Source: Dendrobium chrysotoxum
Taxonomy: Eukaryota > Streptophyta > Magnoliopsida > Asparagales > Orchidaceae
Assembly (NCBI GenBank): GCA_019925795.1
Contig: CM034303.1
Coordinates: 7,254,001 to 7,318,000, forward strand
DNA length: 64,000 nucleotides
Reading direction: 5' to 3'
Positions 54,682 to 64,000 of the stretch are shown piece by piece. Each line of letters opens with the position of its first letter. Position 1 is the first letter of the stretch. The notes under the pieces are model-generated. The model was not told where the DNA came from. It saw only the letters and a program-made list of their open reading frames with translations, and ran no database searches. A program made the translations under genes and the position numbers.

Positions 54682-55022
54682 ACACCTTTTTAATTCCAGA
54701 AAATTTTGCTCATATTACCCAGTCCATTCAAATTTAATATCTTTCCAAATCAATTTGGATAAAGGCAAAATAATTTAAGAAAAGCCTTTTACAAATCTTC
54801 TATAATAACCTGTTAATCCCAATAAGCTCCGAACTTCAGTCATAATAGTTGGTCTTGGCCATTCCACAACTGCTTTTATCGTTTTGGATCTACCGATATA
54901 CGTTCACCACTGACAATGTGTCCCAAGAATAAAATTTTCTTCAACTAAAACTCACATTTAGATTATTTAGCAAATAATTGATGCTTTAATAATCCCAGAA
55001 TAATTTTCAAGTGAAATGCATG

Positions 55023-55711
55023 CTATTCATCATTTTTGAAATAAATCAAAATATAGTCGATAAAAATAATTACAAATTGATCAAGATAAGGCTTGAAAAT
55101 TCTGTTCATCATATCCATGAATACTGATGGGGCATTGGTAAGTCCAAATGATATAACCAAAAATTCATAGTGCTTGTATCTAGTACGAAAAGCTGTCTTC
55201 TCAATATCAACTTCTTTCACTCTAACTTGATGGTATCTGGTTGCAAATCAATTCTAAAATATATCGAAGTACCTACTAACTGATCAAATAGATCTTCAAT
55301 TCTTGGGAGATGATACTTATTTTTAATAGTCACTTTATTTAACTCTCTATAATCAATACAGAGTCGTATTGAACCATCCTTCTTCTTGACAAATAACACT
55401 GGTGCACTCCAAGGAGATGTATTGGGTCTAATAAAGCCTTTTTCAATTAATTATGCCAACTGAATTATTAATTCTTTGTTTGTCATTCTGTAAGGTACTT
55501 TTACAATTTGATTTGTTCCAGATTGTATAAAAAATTCTACCTCTCTTTCTGGAGGTAAACCATTCCATTTCTCAGAGAAGACACTTACAAATTCATTTAC
55601 TAAGAAAATATAATTTATATCATCATTTATCCATTTAGCAGCTTCTAACTTTGCAAAAAAAATCAATTCACCAGCTCTTATACTTTTGTTCACCTGACTA
55701 GAAGCAATCAA
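55023..55711 (-). pseudogene. Reverse transcriptase
   Basis: 55,711-55,451 is the linker with VFSEKWNGLPPEREVEF. 55,399-55,217 has LFVKKKDGSIRLCIDYRELNKVTIKNKY. 55,220-55,023 has TAFRTRYKHYEFLVISFGLTNAPSVF and FIDYILIYF, where the catalytic second aspartate of YIDD is replaced by Y. Confidence 0.85.
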
Positions 55712-55982
55712 AGATGAAATTACTCCTCTTTCACATTAAAAATAAAATATCTCTTCTCCTGGCAAATCAAATTTGACCCATTTCTTCCAACATTCAAAGG
55801 TAGTAAAATATTTAACCAATCAATTCATTCTCAAAATTATTTCAAACTCAATTAAAGATCTATTAAGTCTGATAGAAATTTCCTACCAGCTATCATAATA
55901 TTAACTGAACATGATACACTGACAGTTAAATAATTACGAGTAGGTAATCGAATACTCAAATCAGGATTAAAAATAACATAAT

Positions 55983-56201
55983 TTACATATAGTTTATCAC
56001 AGAATATCTTAGATATAAAGAATGAGATGCACCAGAATATAAAAGAACTCTAGCAAGTAAATCTGAAATATTAATAGTGCCTTTCGCCACTTCTGAAGAT
56101 TCTTTGGCTTCTTGAGAAGTTAAAGCAAAAATTCGAGCTGATGCTAATCTCATTGCTTCCCCTGATGCTTCTTCTTTTGCCTTAAAAGCTTGTTGGTTCA
56201 T
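55983..56201 (-). pseudogene. Protease
   Basis: RVLLYSGASHSLY corresponds to the VLFDSGATHSFI active-site block, with D changed to Y. Confidence 0.65.
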
Positions 56202-56599
56202 TTGTGGCCTAACTCTCCTATACTGATTTGTCCTCTAAATACCTTTTAATTCTCTGACTTCATGGAAATTTTTCGAACAGTTTCTCTAGATATATCCTGA
56301 CTCCCCATACAGATAACACTTTCCTGAATTCATTAAACATTTTCTTGAATGAGATTTTTCACAATTTGCACAGGCTAGTATCACACGAAACCCTACATGC
56401 TGCTACTATTGACCTTGCTAAATTTTGTGCCTTTTTATTGACCATCTCTATGATCAATTGGCCCTCTTTTTGCTATCAATCTCCCATTTTTGTTTTATTG
56501 TATTCATATTATGCTCCAACAGTCTAGCACTTTCAACAAGTTCAGTAAAATCCTTTATACATAAAAGAATTAAAAGTCTCGATAAATTTCTAAGGCCCT

Positions 56600-57370
56600 T
56601 CAAAAATCTATAGCATTTTCAGTAGGAGCACTGATAAGCTGCGGGGCATACCTCAATAAAGATGTAAACTCAAATTCATACTGAATAATAGTCTTAGCTC
56701 TTTGCTTTAAATTGACAAAACTCTCCTGCATTACCTCCCTTGCTGCCGGAGGAACATACCACTCCCTGAAGACTTGTGCAAATTCCTCTAAAGTAATAAA
56801 TTCTTCAGCTCTACCATTGAATTTTTCTAAATGTTGACCTCTCCACCACTGTTTTGCCTCACCTTCCAATATAAAAATTGCAAGGGATACACGTCTATCC
56901 CCAGGACATTTCATCCCATTCAAAATTTTCTCAATCCTGACTACCTAATCTTCAGCAGTTTTGGAATTCACTCCTTTAAATAAAGATGGCTTTAAACTCT
57001 GGAATAGTTTTAAATGTTTATTTACTTCCGCACAAACAGGAGCACCTGCCTCTGTATTTGCACTGCTACCAAGAGTTGTAGGAGTAACTGGGATAGTTAT
57101 AGGTGGAACACTAGATATTATAGGTTCTACCAGAGACTGCATCTTTTCCATCATTTGTATTATCATATTCATCATATGCATTTGCATCATATTCATCATA
57201 TGCATTTGCATCATATTCGCTAACATTACACTAGTAGAATTAGGCACCACTGGTACATTGTCCACTCTGAGTGTACTACCTTCTACTAATGCAATATTTT
57301 CAAGACCCTGAGGTATCCTGTCATGTTGAGATAATTGGCTGTTAGTCCCTTCGGGCACACTTTCAATCAT
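56600..57370 (-). pseudogene. Gag
   Basis: Two frames. 56,923-56,600 has MKCPGDRRVSLAIFILEGEAKQWWRGQHL (gag core with WW) and FAQVFREWYVP. 57,370-56,945 is the N-terminal part with a methionine-rich repeat and FQSLKPSLFKG. The ATG at 57,370 is plausible. Confidence 0.75.
57164..57222. repeat. 24-bp tandem repeat in gag
   Basis: 'ttcatcatatgcatttgcat' plus four bases, twice and a part. It encodes a repeated MQMHMMNM on the minus strand. Confidence 0.8.
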
Positions 57371-57589
57371 TATATCTACAATACATTACATCATGAATTA
57401 TGCATTTATATAATCATGCACACATATTAATATGTTATTTTTATATGCTACATGCAAGCAGGATCTAAAGTTAGACTTATTGCTAAATTAGAAACACAGC
57501 TCTCTCCTAAGCTCTGTAATAATTCTATCAGATCCATTTCTTTTTTCTTAAACAACTAATTTTTTTTAAAATCTTAATATGAATACAAT

Positions 57590-57750
57590 AAAAGGTCCAT
57601 TTTTCCCCACTTGCAATGCATGTTTTATATCTGGGATCCATTTTACCCCACCAGCAACACATGTTTCATATATGGGATCTCTTTTGCCCCACCTGCAATA
57701 CTGAATCCATATCTGGGGTCCCTTTTGCTCCACCTATAATGCAGGTATCA
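57590..57750. repeat. About 41-bp tandem repeat, three to four copies
   Basis: Units 'tgggatccattttacccc' + 'accagcaacacatgtttcat' repeat with changes. Confidence 0.75.
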
Positions 57751-58771
57751 TTTTATTTCATAGCCAATATTTCCTAATTTGATATTCATCAAACTTCAAC
57801 ATTATGAATTCATACTTTCTTTATTTTGCTTCATACTTTATTATAAAATTATACTTGCTTGCATAATAAGTATATGTATGCAGTACATAACATCATGAGT
57901 TTCTTTTCAAAATATTACCAACTAGGAAAATATTTAGACGATCATAATACATATAATTTTAAACTCCAATGATTCAAATATGTATGTGGCCGCTCATATA
58001 TAAATACATGGTTGTGAACACACATTAAACAAAATAATTAACTTTGATGACTATTTTCTTACAATTCCATCAAACACCAATGTACATGTCTAGAAACGAC
58101 AGCATATACTTCTTAAATTAAAATTGTATTACTTACTTCTGTGTCGAGTTGTCTCCTCGAATCTGACATCTTGTATTATTTTTCATTTGTAAATTACCTA
58201 CAATTCACACTTTAATTTTTATAGTTCCCTCAAATCATTTTTTCAATAATTTGTACAGAATCAATTTATCCTATAATAACCATTTATCTCATAACCTCCT
58301 TTCCGCATAAAATAGTTAGAATCCTAATACACAATTAGGTATTGCAGAAACTTTTACCAACTTTTTTAAAATTTAAAAGACAACTATAAACATTGTATTA
58401 TAACCAAATTGTTTACTTTGATTTCTTCTTCCACTTAACAGAAATTGCCCTGTTTCTTACCCACCAAGAACCAATTCTCCTCAATGCCACTGCTCTCTGA
58501 CAGCCGCAGATTATCACAGAATTTCCACTCCGCTATCTGCTCCTCTTTTGTCTTTCATACTCACATTGAAGCCGATCCAACAATACCTGCTCTCACCCGA
58601 TCCATGTTTTCCGCTTCTTGCTTCACTATTACAGCTAATCCTTACTTCACAAGCCGAACCTTCATTCCTTTATGCTTATCGCACGCATATTCCACTCAGA
58701 CCTCCACTCCACTTATTACTTCTCATGTGAACATAAGGCTGATATGATAAAACCGAATGAGAAGAGATATA

Positions 58772-58891
58772 GGCATCGTTTGGGACAGCTTTTTTATTGC
58801 TTTTTAAAACGGAGTTTTAATACAAAAATTAAAAATTTTGTATTAAAACTCCGTTTTAGAAAACAATAAAAAAGTGGTCCCAAACGAAGCC
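58772..58891. mobile_element. Tourist-like MITE, intact
   Basis: 120-bp fold-back element with GGCATCGTTTGGGAC...GTCCCAAACGAAGCC-type ends and an ATA duplication on both sides. The two arms pair almost perfectly over 58 bp. Same family and same length as 49,476-49,595. Confidence 0.9.
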
Positions 58892-59141
58892 ATACTCATA
58901 TTAACGTGAAAAGAACCATTGAACAGTTGCTTTAACATGAAACGAAGCAATGGATCCATTGCCTGATTTTGATTAATAAATGCTTAGTTTAATATTAACA
59001 ATAATAACAATAATTTACTAATTTATTTTAATTTAACTGTTAATACTAATTTAACAATAAATTAACATTAAACTTTAAAATAAGTTTAAGATATATTTAA
59101 TTAATTTAAAATTTTCATAACTGAAAATTTTGGATCTTACA

Positions 59142-59930
59142 TTATGTGCCTTTGAACGATTCAATTAAGCTAGTACACTGAGCCCTCAATAATGAAAGAG
59201 CCAACATCAACTTCAGAAGTCCCGCTTCAAGATGTACATCCGTAATAACTATCATATATTGTGTAATCAAACTTTTACCTATAAAAATCTTAAATATTTT
59301 GTACAATGAATTTTTTTTCCTTCAAAGTAAAAAAATCCTATTTGTGACATAGAGGTTGTACTTTTTAAAGTAATTAAGTGTTATTATCAGCTCTTAGAAT
59401 GCATTTTTTATTATGCGATCATCTGCTACAATAAAATCAAATATCATTTCTCTTTCTATCTCTTATTTCATATCCACCATAATTTCTATCATAACCAATC
59501 AACTAAATCATTTGATTTAGTTATCAACTCTTCTACAAATAGACAAGATAACTGTTCACCAACCTCATCTCAAGTCTTCAAATCCAACCACATTTATAAT
59601 GTGCTCACCAATAATTAACATTATAGCAATCACCCTATCACCAACTATATTCAACTTAAAAATTTTATATTGTTATCCCTACCTCATTTTTATTTTTAAG
59701 ATTTTCAACATACAATAGCTTATAACCTGAATGTTTTCACTTTCCACCTAATTTCTTGCAAATAAGCAATGTTATCTCTACTACAAATCACTATGTACAC
59801 TAATTTTCTTGTCTTCTTATTCTAAATTTACAAACTCTATCAAGCAAATAAAATCTAATTTAAAAAAATAGACTACCCTTATTTTTCATCAGAATTGGAC
59901 TAAGTTGTTGCATGCTGCCTATGTGTGGAA
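59142..59930. other. No gene seen
   Basis: AT-rich intergenic sequence without recognisable coding or repeat structure. Confidence 0.5.
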
Positions 59931-59947
59931 AAATTATTAGGTGCGGA
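59931..59947. repeat. 17-bp inverted repeat, left copy
   Basis: AAATTATTAGGTGCGGA, exact reverse complement of 63,984-64,000. Related words flank the MITE at 34,434-34,566. Confidence 0.6.
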
Positions 59948-59989
59948 TGTTGACCTCAGTATAATACAAAAAAAGAATCATACCTTATC

Positions 59990-60260
59990 TTTGCCGGATC
60001 CCCGAAATCCCGCCTACCTCGTACAGAGCGGCGCCGAAGCGGTCATCTTCCGTGATTCCTGCTCAAAATCCCGCCTCGGTTCTTCTCCCTGTTCGTGTCT
60101 ATAAAACCCACACGACTCTTCCTCAATGGGATCTCACGCAAAACTCAGCCGCTTCCTCCTCCCTCACCCGATCTCCCTCTGAGACCGAACTCCAGATCTC
60201 CCTCACCTCGTGCCACGAGTCAACCCCGCCGGCCCACTTGCAAAGGTATAATTTCTAAAC
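59990..60260 (+). promoter_or_regulatory. Promoter-like GC-richer segment with TATA box
   Basis: TATAAAA at 60,100-60,106 in a sequence rich in CCCGCCTC and TCTCCCT words, then a CT-rich leader. A possible splice donor GCAAAG/GTATAA lies at 60,246 and a possible acceptor TTTTCAACAG at about 60,557. No convincing protein frame starts here. It may be an LTR leader, a non-coding gene or a captured promoter. Confidence 0.35.
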
Positions 60261-60284
60261 CTAGATTTCCATTCTCGTCGTTAG

Positions 60285-60670
60285 CGGCGAGCTGGCGAAC
60301 CCCCCACGCGCTTACGTAGCGTAGTGGGGAGGGAAGCTAGCGCGACGCCTACGACGAGGCGGGCAATCGCCTTAAACCCCACCCTCGACGCTTGCGACGA
60401 GCCGACAAACCCCCTATGCGCTCACGTAGCGTAGTAGGGCGGGAAACCGGTGCGGCGCTCGCAACGAGGTGGGTAATCCCCGGACCGCTCATGTAGCGTG
60501 AAGGGGAACAAAATTAAGTACCCATACGTGGGGAAATCTCTGTATTCTTTTCAACAGGTGCCCAAGACCCCTAAACGCTCATGTAGCGTCTTAGGGATTT
60601 GAAGAAAAATTTGCTGCTGTGGTGTCTACAGACATCTACCTGAAGCGGGCACGTCGCGTCGAGGGGAAGG
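60285..60670. repeat. Repeat array with CGCTYAYGTAGCG words
   Basis: Near-palindromic CGCTTACGTAGCG (60,309-60,321), CGCTCACGTAGCG (60,419-60,431), CGCTCATGTAGCG (60,486-60,498 and 60,576-60,588) and a degenerate CGGGCACGTCGCG (60,646-60,658). The first two lie in a 110-bp repeat that also carries GACGCYTRCGACGAG. Confidence 0.8.
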
Positions 60671-60729
60671 CAGCCTCTTGGTTTTTTTCCCTAAACGGGG
60701 GAGACGTCGGGAGGCTGCCGAAATTTTAT

Positions 60730-61600
60730 TTGAAGATTTTGAGGACTTGAACACGTGCAGGGGACTTGAACTTTAGCGAATAATGAAAATTGAAATCAAA
60801 TTAAGTTCAAACCTAAGCAAATGATAAAGGACAAATGCAAAGAACTTTGACTCAAACTTGAACATTAAGCCGACATGAACTTGAACTTCATCGCACTCAA
60901 AGTGAACCATGTTTTAAACTCGAATTGAACTTGAATTTAATTTAAACATCAAGCGAATACGAGTTGAACTTTTGAACTCAAGTAAGGACTTGAGTGGGAC
61001 CTTAGAAGACTTTGAACTTTGGACAAACAAAGGACTCAAACTTAAATGAATTCAAGAGGCTTAAAACTTGGACTCAAGTTGGGCTTGTGGACCTGAGCTT
61101 GATTCAAGGAAAGTAGCATTGAACAAACAAGAATGAACAACATTATATGAGATTCAAGTTTGATATGAAGACTAACAAAGACTTTCAGTTTGACTACAGA
61201 GAACTTACAAGATGTGGACCTGAACTTGTTTTGGACAACAAGACTTGTACTCAAGTTTTGAACCAGATTTAAACTTCAATTGAATTTGAACAAGGACTTG
61301 GACAAGTCAATAGTAGACTTGTGAACATGTATTCTGAACTCAAACTGGGGCAAGATGTGGATAACAAGAACTTATGCATTTGAACTTAAATTGTATAATG
61401 CCAAGTGAAATTTGAATTTGCAAGCATAAGATTCAAATCCGGATGAACTCAATATGACAGTAGAAGACTTGAATGAATTCAAGTCTGAATGAAACTGAAC
61501 TTAGAATCAAACATATACAAGGAACTCAAAGCTTGAATCATATGCGAGGGAACTCAAGCTACAAGAACATTTGACTCAATGTTAGATGAAATATATTGAT
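60730..61600. repeat. GAACTTGAACTCAAA-type low-complexity region
   Basis: Irregular repetition of 'gaacttgaactt', 'gactcaaacttgaa' and 'ttgaactcaag' over about 870 bp. No fixed period and no long frame. Confidence 0.7.
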
Positions 61601-62032
61601 CCTTGTAAGTAAATGTGACTAAAATGCGACAAATGCGAACACCCACGAGTTCTTGTAGGAAGGATATTGCAACATCCTCGTCACTAACATCGGGGTACAA
61701 ACAGTCACACTACAAGACTCTAGTGTGCACAAACAAAGAATGTAATAGACTCCTACAACAGTCCTCATAATGCTTGTTGATTGAAGAAGGCAACACTATC
61801 AATTGACAGTGAAAGATCCCTCCTTGCAAACAAACACTTTTAAACCACCTGAGATTGGTGAAAGGTGGATATGAAGAAAATACAGAAACTCCATAACAAA
61901 TCCAAGCTCTTGCGAAAGCAAGCAGGAGACTCGTTAGTGTACTACAATCTACCTGCGTAAATCATGCAAGTATTGCACGACAGTCTACCTGTATAAGGCA
62001 GCGAACAACTCAATCCAGAAGCTGCTACGACA

Positions 62033-62215
62033 CGCCACCGGATTTGCAACACCCATGCGAGCAGACAGAAGGCGTACAAATCCCCAAATGAAATCCCAGC
62101 ACAACGCCACCGGATCTGCAACCTTCGTACAAGCAGACAGAAGGCGTCTACAAGCTTCAGCTCTACGCCACCGGATCCGCAACATTCATGCAAGCGGACA
62201 GAAGGCGTTTACAAA
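62033..62215. repeat. 60-70-bp tandem repeat, three copies
   Basis: Copies at about 62,033, 62,104 and 62,164, each starting ACGCCACCGGATYYGCAACM and containing 'gcRgacagaaggcgt'. The short frames on both strands in this area derive from the repeat. Confidence 0.85.
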
Positions 62216-62924
62216 TATTTCAAATGTATCTCCGCACATGCACCGTAACTTGTATACACTTAGGTACACATAAGGGGATGTATCATGAACCCGCATGGGC
62301 CCCGGTGAGCGTGTTATTGGTACACACGTGACGTCTAGGGATGCTGTGCGGGTCAATAAGTGAATTCAAATTCGAGCCTGATCCTTCTATTCAGATAGAT
62401 AGGAGTTGACACGGCTCGAACTATTAAATAAATATACGGTCGCGAGGTCGACCGAGATATTTATTTTATACGTTCATATTAGGCCCTCAAGGCCTATAAT
62501 CAAGAGAATTTACTTACAAAGGCATAAAGCCTACGAAACCTGATCCTCTGTCGGCAGCTCGACAGAGTGGACAATATTCAAACCATAAATACAAATGATC
62601 CCAACCACCCCGATGATGGCCGTGTTGAATGCAAATCTCAACTGGAGGGGTTCACAAATATTTTCAAAATGTCATCCCAAATCTCATGAAAATCCCAAAC
62701 TCTAAACTCCAAAAATCCAAAAATTCTAAACTCCGAAAATATTTAAAATTGAAACTCAACCATTCTAACCACTTAAAGCATAATCCATCCACCCTCCGCA
62801 ACAGTTTGTCGAGGTGGACAAATATGAAAAATACTTCAGCTCATATAGAGCTAATGTCTGGTCGAAAATATCACTAGGATCCATTCTCAAACAATCTCCT
62901 GCCAGCAAGGACGTGATACGAGTC

Positions 62925-63055
62925 CTCTAACCGGCAGTTTCGCCGCCAAATGGCACTGCAGGATAAACGGTTATGACTCGGGGCCCTCTGAACCAGGTGG
63001 TCGCCGCTAAATGGCACCATTATATTATGGTTATGGCCAGAGCCCGTATGCTCCC
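62925..63055. repeat. Tandem repeat with TCGCCGCYAAATGGCAC
   Basis: Two copies at 62,940 and 63,001, about 61 bp apart, each followed by a 'ggttatg' word. Confidence 0.7.
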
Positions 63056-63716
63056 CAATGGCATCAAATCCTTGAGATATGAATCAATAGGATATGATCG
63101 ATAGGGCACGAAGCCCTCTGTTAGCTAAGGTGGATTCAAATTTGTCCCCTTAGACAAACACTCCCCCCAGGTCTACAAGGTACCCTTGGACGAAGCAACC
63201 CATGGCTGCCGACAAGGATCCTTCTGTCAGGTTGGGTCGACTACCTCCTCTGACTAAGTAGACCAGGGACCATGATGGCCCGGGATGACAGAACCATGGG
63301 ATCTTGATCGGGTCTATCATCCATTCCCCCACTATCCGCTTTAAATGCAAGATGGTGAAATTTCTATTTTAAATATCAAATTCTCTAACACTTTCAATAT
63401 TTCAAATACCTATTGCTGCTACTATGTGCCAGATACTACGTATTCGTATCTCTACGTATCTGATTGACGACTAGCCTTAATCGAAAGTTCTCTCTCGTGA
63501 TCGGGAGGGGTAATTAACTATAGGGGCTTGCGCCTATAGGAAACCAGAACTCAGATCATAAAGTCCTCGCAAAATGAGGGCGAAATCTCTGGGTAGTGTC
63601 TTATCTACAAACCCATCTGCCTTCCAAAATTTACCTCGGAACTTAATTCGTTAAAACTCCCCCCGAAAGAAAAGCAAAAGCGGGCGGAGGCCGAGGCCGA
63701 ATTTTCGGAGCCCACA
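63056..63716. other. No gene seen
   Basis: Moderately GC-rich sequence. The 66-codon minus frame at 63,350-63,150 has no recognisable similarity. Confidence 0.4.
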
Positions 63717-64000
63717 GCGGAGACCTGACGTAGCTCTACGTCCGGATGACAATAAAATGTTGACATGTGGATATTCAATTGGATTTATTTTTCATTTTAT
63801 ATATTTAATGTGTCCGCAGAACTTTAAGCCAAGCGCAGTAAAAAAGCGCAACAAAAGAACAGTCAAAGCGCAACTAAAGCACAGGTAAAGTACAGGTAAA
63901 GCGCAAGTAAAAAAAGTGCAACTAAAGCGCACTCCACGTGTCAAATTTTAAGTGGATGTCCGGACGTATCTCTACGTATGGTCTCCGCACCTAATAATTT
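63717..64000. mobile_element. MITE-like element with about 55-bp inverted ends
   Basis: Left arm 63,717-63,771 (GCGGAGACCTGACGTAGC...) and right arm 63,933-63,988 (reverse complement GCGGAGACCATACGTAGA...) are imperfect inverted copies of each other. Between them, 63,828-63,930 has an 11-bp repeat of AAAGCGCAASTA type. The window ends within or just after the right end. Confidence 0.6.

Larger units (their letters stand above)
52990..57370 (-). pseudogene. Degenerate Ty3/gypsy gag-pol, minus strand
   Basis: From high to low coordinates: gag (57,370-56,600), protease (56,201-55,983), RT (55,711-55,023), RNase H (54,681-54,202), integrase core (53,902-53,561) and integrase C-terminus (53,142-52,990). 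It is more complete than the element at 22,440-26,510 but every domain is broken by stops and frameshifts. There is no 3' LTR on the low side; the hAT relic lies there instead. Confidence 0.85.
57515..59141 (-). repeat. 5' LTR of the degenerate Ty3/gypsy element
   Basis: TGTAATAATTC at the low end and GGATCTTACA at the high end. Just inside, on the minus strand, ACAGAGCTTAGG is left of the initiator-Met primer site. It contains tandem repeats (57,590-57,750) and a Tourist-like MITE. The plus frames at 58,445-58,869 are LTR sequence. Confidence 0.65.

Noticed and set aside
52927..57370. Endogenous pararetrovirus considered for the minus-strand gag-pol
   Set aside because: The integrase core is present, the domain order is that of Ty3/gypsy and there is an LTR with a primer site. 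No movement or coat protein motifs.
58445..58869. Plus frames of 60-100 codons
   Set aside because: They lie in the LTR of the degenerate Ty3/gypsy element and overlap each other and the MITE.
60052..60319. 68- and 74-codon plus frames after the TATA box at 60,100
   Set aside because: Low-complexity, serine/proline-rich, overlapping in two frames. The first starts upstream of the TATA box. No support as a protein.
62033..62215. CRISPR-like spaced repeats
   Set aside because: Only three imperfect units, plant context, no cas genes, repeats longer than spacers. It is a tandem repeat.

Overview
This is a plant nuclear window, almost certainly an angiosperm chromosome: AT-rich intergenic DNA, Ty3/gypsy and Ty1/copia LTR retrotransposons, RTE-type LINEs ending in TTG repeats, Tourist-like MITEs, and one intact PLS-class pentatricopeptide (PPR-DYW) gene. 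The species cannot be named from the sequence. All coordinates and matches were worked out by eye; domain names rest on recognised motifs, not on a database search.

Layout. (1) 1-31,100 is a nest of retrotransposons. An old minus-strand Tat-lineage Ty3/gypsy relic forms the floor: gag at about 29,950-30,440, a gag zinc-knuckle trace at 18,310-18,780, protease and reverse transcriptase at 3,800-4,750, and possible integrase traces near 1,600-2,230. It has been split by a solo LTR with internal duplication (4,751-18,309, target duplication GCAAG), another solo LTR (18,783-20,598) and a complete but decayed chromovirus-type element (20,688-29,942, target duplication CTCCA). The first solo LTR was itself hit by a young 10.7-kb Tat-lineage element (5,764-16,476, target duplication CCAAT) and by a 5'-truncated RTE LINE (17,016-18,004, 17-bp target duplication). 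The decayed chromovirus carries a Ty1/copia-type solo LTR inside its 5' LTR (26,832-28,544, target duplication ATAGA). (2) 32,355-34,106 is the PPR-DYW gene on the minus strand. (3) 34,434-34,566 is a near-palindromic MITE. (4) 37,234-43,340 is an old Tat-like LTR split by an element that keeps two LTRs but only gag between them. (5) 45,462-47,690 is a probable solo LTR. (6) 48,361-49,595 is a cluster of Tourist-like MITEs. (7) 50,712-52,004 holds three consistent exons that look like the 3' end of an unidentified host gene on the minus strand. (8) 52,556-59,141 holds a hAT transposase relic abutting a degenerate minus-strand Ty3/gypsy element with its 5' LTR. (9) 59,931-64,000 is a GC-richer block with many tandem repeats and a 17-bp inverted repeat at its edges; I cannot assign it to a known family.

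The most interesting system is in the young Tat element. Downstream of gag-pol, on the opposite strand, it carries its own transcription unit: a TATAAATAG box, a leader with direct repeats, a 325-codon exon, a 74-bp intron with consensus splice sites in phase 0, and a 178-codon coiled-coil exon. It converges on the gag-pol reading frame. The gag-pol frame stays in one register over 5.4 kb but is broken by five stop codons, one of them exactly at the position of the catalytic glutamate of the DD35E integrase. The antisense gene has no internal stop, only a probable one-base shift near its end.
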